A stretch of 64,000 nucleotides of DNA from Defluviitaleaceae bacterium (GCA_009784685.1 WRBF01000001.1:25784-89783); one strand, 5' to 3'; shown: positions 49,327-60,111, counted from the stretch's first letter. The notes: generated by a model not told the origin, from the sequence alone. Numbers and translations: made by a program.

Positions 49327-52215
49327 TTACACTACATCTACTACTTTTGCAGGATGCTTATCTCGTATTAACTTATTCAACATCTTATTCATACTACGAA
49401 CATCAATTGGCTTAGAGATAAAATCATCGAACCCATTTTCAAAGAATATTTCAGCTTGTCCGGAAATTGCGTTTGCTGTTAACGCTACAATTGGATTATT
49501 ATATCCCATTTCACGCAATTTTTTTGTTGTTTCCATTCCATCCATCCCAGGCATCATATGATCCATAAGCACTACATCATAAACTTCTCCGTTTTTTATT
49601 TTTTCAATTGCTTTAAAGCCGCTTGAAGCCTCATCAATTTGAAGCTTATACGGAGCTAATAGGCCCTTTGCAACAGTTATATTAATATCCACATCATCAA
49701 CAATTAGAACTTTGCCGTAAGGCATAAGTTCACGCATGACTTGTGATCTTTTCATTTGTGCTCTATTTCTTGTACGGAATTTGCTCAAGTTTTCGACTGC
49801 TTCTTTTCCTAATATGCTGTCACCTATCTTTCCTTGCGGTAGACGCACAGTAAAAGTAGAGCCTTTGTCAGGTTCACTTTCTATAAAAATCTCCCCTTTC
49901 ATAAGCGTTACCAAGTTTCGAGTAATGCTCATACCAAGCCCTGTTCCTTCGGTTGAACGGTTAGATTCTACGTTAAATCTGGAATAGTCTTCAAATACCT
50001 TACTTATCTGATCTTTTGTCATGCCAACTCCCGTGTCTTGCACAACAATTGATAAAATCACTTCGTTATTATTAGATTCGCTCTCGATTAAACTCATCGA
50101 AAGAGTTACAATACCTTTTTCTGTGTATTTAAATGCATTTGAAAGCAAATTGTTTAAAATTTGCTTTACTCTAAGCTCGTCACCTACCATATATGCAGGC
50201 ATATTTTCATCAATACAAAGCTTAAAATCAATATCTTTACTGCCTATTCGCATCATATTTAATTGTGCTGTATTGCTGATAAAACTCGCTGCCTCATATT
50301 TATTTATTGTTAAATCAAGTTTTCCAGCCTCTATTTTTGAAAGATCAAGCAAGTCGTTAATTATATTAAGCAGCAAATCTCCGGAAATGTGTATCTTTTC
50401 AAACACTTCTTTTGTCTGTGGATCAATTTCTGTATTAAGCAATTGAATTTCTGTCATGCCTAGGATAGCATTCATCGGTGTACGGATTTCATGGCTAATT
50501 GTGCTTAAAAATGAACTTTTCGCCCTGTTTGCATCCTCGGCAATTTCTCTAAGCTTTTCCTCACGTAAGTCTCGTATATAGATAGCAAAACCTTGACTTC
50601 CTTGATAGTTTACAGATACAACCGTTAATTCACATGGAATAATCTCGCCATATAAAGTTGTGAGATCATATTCAGATTTTTTCATGCCTGATTTAGCAGC
50701 ATCAAGGCAATATTGTGCTATAAAATTCTCCACGGCTTCTTTATTCCGCTTATAACCTGGGAAGATATGGCGGTGGTTCTTAATAAAAAATTTACGAACA
50801 CGGCAATGATCACGTCCACAGCCCTCATACTGGTCACAGTCTGTATAAGGGCAAAACTCTAAATCTTCTTGCTCATAATATGTTTCGATTATAGATTTGT
50901 CCGGTTTGGTCAAAAATAAGTTTATCGCCGCTAAATTACAGTCAACAACGTTAAGGCTTTCGTCGAAAGATATTATTGCAATAGGCGAAGTATCAAGTAG
51001 GATTTTTGCCCTCTCTTCTGATTCACGCTCTTTTTCCATTGCAAACCTAAGAGGCCTTAAATCTTGATTATATCCTACGACAATATCATCATCACCGTAT
51101 TTTAGATGCACATACGTAACATCAACAGGCAACGGCTCACCATCAGGACCTATATGTATCCATTCTAAACGCGTAGATCCTTCTCTTAACGCCCTCCCTA
51201 TTACAGAACGTACTTTCTCATCTGATGATGTTCCACATGGCTGATATTTAGGCGAAAGACTGCCAAATTTCCGTACATACTCATCTGCGTCGGTAAGACC
51301 AAACATTTTAGTTGCTGTTTTGTTACACCCTATTAAATTCAAATTACTATCCCAAGTTTCAACAAAAAAAGGAGCCGAATCAACAAACATTTGAGCTAAC
51401 TCAAAAGATTGCCTCTCTTTCTCAATCATCGCCTTAACAGGGCGTAAGTCGCTTGAATATGAAACAAGCATATATCTGCCTTGACGTTTAAATCGTACAA
51501 GTGTAATCTCCATCGGCAAAGGTTCACCATCTAAAGTCCTATGCATCCATTCAAACCGAGCATAACCCGACTCTAATGCGCTTTTAAGCATATTATCAAA
51601 TGCTTCAGATGATGTCATACCGCAAGGCTGAATATCCGGTGAAAGTTCTGTAAAGCAGCTGATATATTGATCCTTATCTTTAAGCCCAAAAATTTTTGCG
51701 GCTTGATCACTAGTAGCAACAAGATTATATTTATCATCCCATAAGTTCATCACAAAAGGTGCTGATCCAATCAACATCTCATTTATCTCATTTGCTTCCT
51801 GCTCTTTAACTTGCGCTGAATTTATAGCTTCTTTATAACGACCTATTTCATGCATACAAGCAACTATTAGGTCTTGCGATTCACATTTTAAAGTGATATC
51901 TAAACAAAGGGCTAACTCATTAAAGCAAAGCTCAAAATGAATCTCCCCTACTCTTTGAGCCTCTTGAATATGTTGATAAAAATATTCGATGATTGGCTTA
52001 CCACCAAATTGGCAATCTAACAAAAGTGCTTCAAACTCTGAGATATCATCTATATTAAAGAGTAGTAAAAATCGCTTATTTGCCGAAATTAACCTACCTT
52101 TTGAATCAAAACAACCACATGCAACGGGAAAGCGTTCCAATATCACACCTGGCATAATTTTGAAATTATTTGATGAATCATCGTTATATATGTCATTAAA
52201 ACTCAATGACTCCAC
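49327..52215 (-). CDS. Cytosolic multi-PAS hybrid histidine kinase with C-terminal receiver domain
   Basis: Duplicated PAS modules with LSPxxQPCG motif; H-box STISHEIRTPMNAILG; G boxes; receiver VLIVDDVDINITVAKGLL...VVLMDHMMPGMDG. Confidence 0.92.
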   Translation of the reverse strand: MESLSFNDIYNDDSSNNFKIMPGVILERFPVACGCFDSKGRLISANKRFLLLFNIDDISEFEALLLDCQFGGKPIIEYFYQHIQEAQRVGEIHFELCFNELALCLDITLKCESQDLIVACMHEIGRYKEAINSAQVKEQEANEINEMLIGSAPFVMNLWDDKYNLVATSDQAAKIFGLKDKDQYISCFTELSPDIQPCGMTSSEAFDNMLKSALESGYARFEWMHRTLDGEPLPMEITLVRFKRQGRYMLVSYSSDLRPVKAMIEKERQSFELAQMFVDSAPFFVETWDSNLNLIGCNKTATKMFGLTDADEYVRKFGSLSPKYQPCGTSSDEKVRSVIGRALREGSTRLEWIHIGPDGEPLPVDVTYVHLKYGDDDIVVGYNQDLRPLRFAMEKERESEERAKILLDTSPIAIISFDESLNVVDCNLAAINLFLTKPDKSIIETYYEQEDLEFCPYTDCDQYEGCGRDHCRVRKFFIKNHRHIFPGYKRNKEAVENFIAQYCLDAAKSGMKKSEYDLTTLYGEIIPCELTVVSVNYQGSQGFAIYIRDLREEKLREIAEDANRAKSSFLSTISHEIRTPMNAILGMTEIQLLNTEIDPQTKEVFEKIHISGDLLLNIINDLLDLSKIEAGKLDLTINKYEAASFISNTAQLNMMRIGSKDIDFKLCIDENMPAYMVGDELRVKQILNNLLSNAFKYTEKGIVTLSMSLIESESNNNEVILSIVVQDTGVGMTKDQISKVFEDYSRFNVESNRSTEGTGLGMSITRNLVTLMKGEIFIESEPDKGSTFTVRLPQGKIGDSILGKEAVENLSKFRTRNRAQMKRSQVMRELMPYGKVLIVDDVDINITVAKGLLAPYKLQIDEASSGFKAIEKIKNGEVYDVVLMDHMMPGMDGMETTKKLREMGYNNPIVALTANAISGQAEIFFENGFDDFISKPIDVRSMNKMLNKLIRDKHPAKVVDVV

Positions 52216-52491
52216 CTCTTAAATTTACAACTTTACGATTGGCTACAAGGAACATTATATCATATCAGGGTAAATTTAACAAATATTTTCTCATATGTTT
52301 GCTAATATAGTTAAATGAACCCAAAATTACTATATTAAACCTGCTATTTTTTTCATAGGCTTTGCTGCTGCATAAACCTAATTACTCCATCAATAAAAAT
52401 TCTAGGGCTTGTACAAATCAAATGCTGCTTTCTCATAAATCAAAGCAATAATCAATAAGACCTTGTAAAAAGGCTAGATTAATTTCATGGC

Positions 52492-53214
52492 CTAATCCGG
52501 CTTTTCAAACTCTTTTCTAAGTTTTTGAAGAGCTTTTTTTTCTATCCTTGAAATATATGAACGTGATATACCAAGCATTTCTGCTATTTCTCTCTGAGTT
52601 ATCTCATCGTAACCACAAAGCCCGTATCGCATTTGTATTACAATCCTTTCACGGCTTTTAAGGACGCTTTTAATTTTTTCGTATAAATGTTTTGTTTGTA
52701 AAATAAGATTTACTTGATCATCAACACTATCGCAATTATCGGCTACTTTGTCTTCTATAGTAACTTCATTACCTTCTTTATCAACCCCAATAGGCTCTTG
52801 AAGATATATATTACAGTTATGTTTTTTTCCGGAACGTAAAAACATAAGAATTTCATTATTTATACAACGAGAAGCATATGTCGCAAATTTCGTGTTTTTA
52901 TCAGGTTCATAACTTGCAATTGCTTTTATAAGCCCGATATCTCCCACAGAAAGCAGATCCTCAATATCTTTGACATGATTATTATATTTTTTTGCAATAT
53001 GAGCAACAAGGCGCAAGTTGCGCTCAATTAAAATATTTCTGGCATCTTCGTCACCTTTTTTTGTGCGCTCAATAATTACAGCTTCTTCTTTAGAGCTTAA
53101 TGGGGATGGGTATGAGTTGCTAGGTGCAATATATCCTATTAAGAAAAAAAATTGAAGGAATGAAAATAACATCGGCAAATACTCTCCTAGTTTAACTTCC
53201 GGCGTTATATCCAA
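52492..53214 (-). CDS. sigK: Sporulation RNA polymerase sigma factor SigK
   Basis: LSSKEEAVIIERTKKGDEDARNILIERNLRLVAHIAKKY, DIEDLLSVGDIGLIKAI, YGLCGYDEITQREIAEMLGISRSYISRIEKKAL; uninterrupted; start may be MLFSFLQFFFLIG. Confidence 0.93.
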   Translation of the reverse strand: MDITPEVKLGEYLPMLFSFLQFFFLIGYIAPSNSYPSPLSSKEEAVIIERTKKGDEDARNILIERNLRLVAHIAKKYNNHVKDIEDLLSVGDIGLIKAIASYEPDKNTKFATYASRCINNEILMFLRSGKKHNCNIYLQEPIGVDKEGNEVTIEDKVADNCDSVDDQVNLILQTKHLYEKIKSVLKSRERIVIQMRYGLCGYDEITQREIAEMLGISRSYISRIEKKALQKLRKEFEKPD

Positions 53215-53262
53215 TATATGCGATAGGCTTTTTTAAAGTGTCGGGAATTTTGAGTTTAAAAT

Positions 53263-53429
53263 TAGGGTGTGTTCGATAATTCGCTTTCGTTAGATTTTTG
53301 AGCGTTTTTTCGATAAGTGCTTTTGCGAAAAACCGCACATACCCAAAGGTACGTAAGGCTTTTCCGCAAAAGTGCATAGCGGAAAATAAACCGAAAATAT
53401 GACGGAATGGAATTATCGAACACACCCTA
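53263..53429. mobile_element. MITE-like element B (167 bp)
   Basis: Perfect 20-bp terminal inverted repeats TAGGGTGTGTTCGATAATTC (53263-53282) and GAATTATCGAACACACCCTA (53410-53429); nested internal palindromes. Confidence 0.82.
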
Positions 53430-53578
53430 GTAAGATCAAACATTCTTAAATGCCCTATATAATTATAAAAAATTTACCTAGACTTTACATTCCAAGTAAC
53501 TATGCTATAATTACATTAATGATAAGCCTAGCTATAAGCTACTTCTTATAAAACTTATACAAATTGGGGGAATTACTA

Positions 53579-54592
53579 ATGAAAATATTTATAAGTTGGT
53601 CTGGTGAGCCCAGTAAAAAAATAGCTGAAATAATGAGAAAATGGATTAAAAATGTAATACAATCCGTTGAACCATTTGTTTCTTCCGAAGATATTGAAAA
53701 AGGTTCTCGTTGGAGTGCTGATATTGCTAAGGAGTTGGAAGATACCAACTTTGGCTTGTTGTGTGTAACTAAGGATAACTTTAAGGCACCATGGTTACTA
53801 TTTGAAGCTGGGGCTTTATCAAAGGCAATGGACAAAGCATTAGTTGTGCCTATGCTTTTCGGGCTAAAGCCATCTGACTTGACAGGAAGTCCGCTTTTGC
53901 AATTTCAAACAGTAATTTTTTCTAAAAATGAAGTTAAAAAATTAATAGTCACATTGAATGATAAAATCGAAAAGCGCATAGATAGCTTGGATGAAATTTT
54001 TGAAAAATGGTATCCAGACCTAGAAGATGCCGTTGCAGAATTAGAGCCTGGAACTATCAGCCAAGGCGCAGGTGACGATTTAGCTATAAACACTAACCAA
54101 TCCCCTGTACTAGAGGAAATTTTGACTATTTCTAGGGATAATCAAAAACTATTAAGAAATTCTGAAAATATTGCAATTGAAAAAATCGGGAATATCGAGG
54201 AGAAAATATCGCACCTCTCTGATAATCGCAATAGTCTTAGGGAGCATAATCGCCGAAAGAAAAAGCTGCACCCAATGATGCTTGATGAATTGCTATATTT
54301 TAGGAGTGAAAAATTTGGTTCAAACGATTGTTTTCCAAACTATGGCTTCCTAATAGCACTTTCTCTTTTCAGGGAAGATTATCCTTGGGTTTATGATTTA
54401 GGAAAAGAGTTGTTGGACGTCCTAAACTCTAAAAAATCTAACAGTCAAAAACAAAAATCTATAGAACACTTTATAAATATGTTGGAAGAAACCCCTCGTC
54501 TGTTACATAGATTAGGATATAGAGAAGACGACGAAATGTTATTTTTTGAATTGCCTAGGATATTTCATAAAATACTTGATAGATTTGAATGA
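53579..54592 (+). CDS. TIR-domain protein with uncharacterised C-terminal domain
   Basis: MKIFISWSGEPSKKIAEIMRKWI...EDIEKGSRWSADIAKELEDTNFGLLCVTKDNFKAPWLLFEAGALSKAM; GGGGG RBS before ATG 53579. Confidence 0.88.
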   Translation: MKIFISWSGEPSKKIAEIMRKWIKNVIQSVEPFVSSEDIEKGSRWSADIAKELEDTNFGLLCVTKDNFKAPWLLFEAGALSKAMDKALVVPMLFGLKPSDLTGSPLLQFQTVIFSKNEVKKLIVTLNDKIEKRIDSLDEIFEKWYPDLEDAVAELEPGTISQGAGDDLAINTNQSPVLEEILTISRDNQKLLRNSENIAIEKIGNIEEKISHLSDNRNSLREHNRRKKKLHPMMLDELLYFRSEKFGSNDCFPNYGFLIALSLFREDYPWVYDLGKELLDVLNSKKSNSQKQKSIEHFINMLEETPRLLHRLGYREDDEMLFFELPRIFHKILDRFE

Positions 54593-54859
54593 CTATATAA
54601 CCAAAGCCTTTTGGTGTAGTGGAGCTTATTTCACGCATTAACGCTGACTTTTAAGGAATATGAACTGTTACATTATCTTCTTATAAACTCCGGTATTGTC
54701 TTGAATAGAGATAAAATTTTAGAAACGGTATGGGGTTATGACTATGAGGGTGAAAGCCGCACGTTAGATATGCACATAAAGTCGTTGCGGCAAAAGCTTG
54801 GAACAGCAGGCGAACACATAAAAACTATTCGTAATGTTGGCTACAAATTGGGGGAATAA
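54591..54859 (+). pseudogene. Decayed OmpR/PhoB-type response regulator remnant
   Basis: DYITK (54591-54605), 1-nt frameshift, PFGVVELISRINA (54607-54645), then LTFKEYELLHYLLINSG...TVWGYDYEGESRTLDMHIKSLRQKLG...IRNVGYKLGE* (54644-54859); most of receiver and linker absent. Confidence 0.85.
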
Positions 54860-54861
54860 CT

Positions 54862-56565
54862 TTGCAAAAACGTATTTTCTTGAACTTCGTAATGTTGATA
54901 TTAATTTGTGTTGTGTTTTTAGCAATATCGTTTGGTCTGTTGTTTTTTAGATCAGCACAAACTCACGAGATGACCTCAATTAGAGATAAAACCCATCTTA
55001 TTGCTGAGCTGCTTAATCAAGGAACTTTTGAAAATAACGAAAGTTTAGATAGCGGCGAAACTCGTATGACCATTATCTCGCAAGATGGCTGGGTGCTGTC
55101 AGATAGCCATGATGAGACGGATTTGACTGTTAATCGCAATGACCGTATGGAATTTATTTAAGCCATAACGTATGGCAACGGCGAAACTATACGCCGTTCA
55201 GATACATTAGGTGCTGAAACTTTTTATTATACAGTGCGACTGCAAGACGGAAATGTTTTACGCCTTTCCCGCACATTGCACAGCTTGGGCGCAGTGTTTA
55301 TATCAACACTGCCAAGTCTCTTTGCAACAGCATCAGTTATATTGGCATTAGCATATTTTACAGCTCACCGATTAACTCAAAAAATCGTTAAGCCACTTAC
55401 TGAAGTGGACTTTGAAACTGAAGGAATCATCGCAGATCATTCCTTCAGTGAAAAACTGTATGAAGAACTTTGGCCTTATGTTAAAAAAATCGACCATCAA
55501 AATCAAAAAATAACAAGTCAAATGATGATACTGAGAAATAGAGCCGAAACTATCGAAGCCATAATTGCAAATATGAGAGAAGGGCTTGTGATTTTAGATG
55601 AAAAAGGATTGGTAATGGCTGCTAATAAAAGCGTGTTGGATATTTTTGAAATATCAAATGAGCAGGATATAGTACAAAAAAATATTTTGCATATTTACCG
55701 TAATCCTGACTTTATGCAATGCGTTAATCAATGCCTTGGCGGGGCACACCTAGAACTGAATTTTACCAGAAACAACAGAGCATACAATGTGCTGCTTAAC
55801 CCTGTAATTAACGATGATATCAATTGTGGGGCTATTATTTTCTTTTTAGATGCAACAGCACAATTTAAAGCCGAAACACAACGCAAAGAATTTACCGCAA
55901 ATATATCGCATGAATTAAGAACACCTCTCACAACTATTTCAGCTTTGTCAGAAATGATAGCAAGCGGTATGGTAAAAGCTAATGATGTTACTAGCTCTGC
56001 AGACAAAATTTATGGACAAACCAAGCGCCTAATCAATATAATTGATGATATAATCCGATTATCAGAATTTGATGAAAACAAAAAAGACAAAAACTTTACT
56101 ACATTTGATATTTATGATTTAGCAAAATCAGTTATAGACGCTTTGCAAGAAAAAGCTGCTGAAAGGTTAGTAACGATTGAACTTACGGGGAAACCATTAC
56201 AGGTGAAAGCCAATAGTAGATTGATTGACGAACTCATGCTTAATCTAATCGACAACGCCGTTAAATACAACAAAGAATATGGCAGCGTGACTGTTGATTT
56301 ATGCGAAGAAGATGGATTGTGTAAAATAACCGTTGCTGATACAGGAATAGGCATTTCTAAAGAGCATCAAAACCGTGTTTTTGAACGATTCTATCGCATA
56401 GACAGCTCACGTTCGAAAAAAACCGGCGGAACAGGGTTGGGGCTTTCGATTGTAAAGCATATTACAGATCATCATAATGGAAAAGTCCATTTGGAAAGCG
56501 TAGAAGGTAAGGGAACGACAATTGTGTGCTATATTGATTTAGGGCGTGCTCCTATTAGTCCCTGA
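54862..56565 (+). pseudogene. PhoR-type sensor histidine kinase split by one in-frame TAA
   Basis: ORFs 54862-55161 and 55234-56565 are in the same frame; TAA at 55159-55161 separates NRNDRMEFI from AITYGNGETIRRSDTLGAETFYYTVRLQDGNVLRLSRTL; H-box NISHELRTPLTTISAL intact. Confidence 0.88.
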
Positions 56566-56582
56566 TAGATGGGAACGCTCTC

Positions 56583-56710
56583 TAATTTTGAAGTGTACCG
56601 CAAAGAAGGACGGAGGCTAAAGGCGGCTTTTGCGTAGCAAAAGCACTGAGACATATAGCGAAAAAAAGACAAGTTTTTGTTCTGCCTTAGGGGATATGAG
56701 TATATAATGG
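56583..56710. mobile_element. Degenerate, 5'-truncated copy of MITE-like element A
   Basis: Aligns to 48396-48526: TGTACCGC(C/A)AAGAAGG.CGG...AAAGGCGGCTTTTGCGTAGCAAAAG.ACTGAGAC.TATAGCG...AAAAGACAAGTTTTTGTT...GGGGATA(C/T)GAGTATATAAT; no left TIR. Confidence 0.75.
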
Positions 56711-56851
56711 GTTGACAAGTTAAGTGTATCTGATATAAAATAATGCGGGGTAAGTTTCTGTGTAGTTTTTTACAGAAAGCCACAAACACCAAAAATGATG
56801 AAGCAATTTAACTTCGTCATACTAAAAGTGTAAAAAATAGGAGGTAAATTT

Positions 56852-57619
56852 ATGAGAGAAAGATTTAAAAAGTTACAAGTTAAGGGCTTTACGGCAGTAG
56901 TTCTTACTACTGTTATTCTTTCTGCGTCATTGGTTTGGGCAAATTCTGGCGGTGTGATGCGAGAGATATTCTTTGGAGTAGATATTAATATCAATGGAGA
57001 AATTCTCCAAGTAGATGATGCTGACAGACCGTTTATAATGGAAGGCAGAACATTTTTGCCTGTTAGAGCATTAGGCGACGCTTTAGGAGTTTCTGTTGAC
57101 TGGTACGGACCAACACAAACAGTTTATGTAGAAACGGAAGAAACATCAGCAGCAATAAATCCTATTACCGAAGAAGAAATCAGAGCAGCACAAGTGGCAT
57201 GGGGCGAAGGTCTGGTAGCTATTAGCGCTGCTTATGCAGAAGATGAAGACTATGCAAGTATAGCTCAAAATGTTCTTGATACTTTATACGGATATGCGGA
57301 TGGAGTAGTTTTATTTAAGCCAACCGTTGCAAGCGAAGTTCCATTTAGATTTACCGAGGCAGAGGCGGCTTCTTATTTCATTGGCGGTTCTATAAGCGAA
57401 GATACAGGATTTGCTTTAAATCCTTGGACAAGCGTAAGATTTGCAAACGATGGTAGATTCATATTAAACGGTGAAACTGCTTTGTGGATGGGTTCCGTTT
57501 TTCTAACTAACGATCAAGACGAAGAAATTAGAGTAGAAAAAAGCAAAGGTTATTTTCGTGATGCTGAAGGTAACTTGCGTTTACAATTACATCATTCAAG
57601 CGTCCCATTTGAAAACTAA
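56852..57619 (+). CDS. Secreted protein with copper amine oxidase N-terminal-like (stalk) domain
   Basis: Signal peptide; DININGEILQVDDADRPFIMEGRTFLPVRALGDALGVSVDWYGPTQTVYV; AGGAGG RBS. Confidence 0.85.
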   Translation: MRERFKKLQVKGFTAVVLTTVILSASLVWANSGGVMREIFFGVDININGEILQVDDADRPFIMEGRTFLPVRALGDALGVSVDWYGPTQTVYVETEETSAAINPITEEEIRAAQVAWGEGLVAISAAYAEDEDYASIAQNVLDTLYGYADGVVLFKPTVASEVPFRFTEAEAASYFIGGSISEDTGFALNPWTSVRFANDGRFILNGETALWMGSVFLTNDQDEEIRVEKSKGYFRDAEGNLRLQLHHSSVPFEN

Positions 57620-57643
57620 GAGATTAACTTAAAATAATCAAAC

Positions 57644-57690
57644 AACCCCTGTTTTCGTTACAACGAAAGCGGGGGTTTTCTTTTTGTATT
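57644..57690 (+). terminator. Rho-independent terminator
   Basis: AACCCCTGTTTTCGTT-ACA-ACGAAAGCGGGGGTTTTCTTTTT. Confidence 0.85.
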
Positions 57691-57866
57691 GTAAAGGCAA
57701 GTTTATAAAGAAATTAATTTGCGGTAATAAATATCATACTTCAAGAATAAATATCATGAAGGTTAATTATGGATAATACCAACAAAAAATATGCTGAAAT
57801 ATTATAAAACATGGTCAAAAAAACAGGAAAAAGATGATTAAAGCTATTTAAGATGAGGTATGATAA

Positions 57867-58622
57867 ATGAAAAATATTAATGATGCTATAAGCAAGCTAG
57901 AATATGACTTCCTTCGCACAGATAAGCACTTAGGGAATAATATTATCTTCTTATGCTTCGGCGGCAGTCATGCATATGGCACAAATGATGCTAACTCTGA
58001 TATAGATATACGAGGATGTGCGTTCAATCAAAAGTCAGATTTAATTGGGCTAAGCTCGTTCGAACAGTTCACAGATAATAAAACAATAATATACAGCTTC
58101 AATAAACTAATTAACTTGCTAATAAACTGTAACCCAAACGCAGTTGAATTACTTGGATGTAAGCCTGAGCATTATATTGTAAACTCAGTTGGACAAGAGA
58201 TGATTAGCAATAGAAAAATGTTTCTTTCTCGAAAAGTCGTTAATTCCTTTGGTGGATACGCCAACAAACAACTTAAACGGCTTCAAAATGCCGTTGCAAA
58301 AGACAACAATAAAAAAACCAAGAAAATTCTTAATAAGTACGCCCAAAATCTCACCAGGCTTTACTTAATGGCAATAGATATTTTTGAAAAAGAAGAAATT
58401 ATTACTTATCGTGAAAATGATTTACCGCTGCTGTTATCAATTCGAAATGGCAAATACATAAACGAAGACGGAACTTATCAATCAGAGTTTTTTGACCTAA
58501 TAAATGAATTTGAAAGACGGCTAGATTACGCCAAGGAAACATCCGGATTGCCTGTGAACCCTGACTATAAAAAGATTGAAGAATTTGTTATGCATGTTAA
58601 CAAGAAGGTAGTTGTTGGTTAA
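57867..58622 (+). CDS. Pol-beta-superfamily nucleotidyltransferase (RlaP/YcgL-like)
   Basis: FLCFGGSHAYGTNDANSDIDIRGCAF active-site motif; SFNKLINLLINCNPNAVELLGC. Confidence 0.85.
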   Translation: MKNINDAISKLEYDFLRTDKHLGNNIIFLCFGGSHAYGTNDANSDIDIRGCAFNQKSDLIGLSSFEQFTDNKTIIYSFNKLINLLINCNPNAVELLGCKPEHYIVNSVGQEMISNRKMFLSRKVVNSFGGYANKQLKRLQNAVAKDNNKKTKKILNKYAQNLTRLYLMAIDIFEKEEIITYRENDLPLLLSIRNGKYINEDGTYQSEFFDLINEFERRLDYAKETSGLPVNPDYKKIEEFVMHVNKKVVVG

Positions 58623-58645
58623 TGTAATACTTAATAGCTAAGTAT

Positions 58646-58691
58646 AACTGCCGCCATTGTGAGGTTTGAAAACCTAGCAATGGCGGCAGTT
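58646..58691. terminator. Long hairpin between convergent genes, putative bidirectional terminator
   Basis: Perfect 14-bp arms AACTGCCGCCATTG / CAATGGCGGCAGTT with inner AGGTTT-GAA-AACCT; no immediate long T run. Confidence 0.55.
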
Positions 58692-58755
58692 GCGGTTTTA
58701 AGCAAAATAATTTTGATGTATAAATATTTAATCAAACACGCTTAAATTTATTTAT

Positions 58756-60111
<1,356 letters not shown>

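Noticed and set aside
52492-53214. skin-like insertion in sigK
   Set aside because: The sigK frame is continuous with all regions present; no recombinase or att-like break seen
53579-54592. Complete Thoeris-type system
   Set aside because: No ThsA/SIR2/SLOG effector or other known partner lies next to the TIR gene; only a lone TIR protein can be supported
55159-55161. TAA in the PhoR-type kinase as programmed recoding
   Set aside because: TAA is not a Sec/Pyl codon, there is no slippery or structured context, and the adjacent regulator is also decayed, so a nonsense mutation is simpler
57720-57866. Small degenerate ORF (MDNTNKKYAEIL*NMVKKTGKR*) and direct repeat AATAAATATCAT before the nucleotidyltransferase
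   Set aside because: Too short and A-rich to support a remnant gene call
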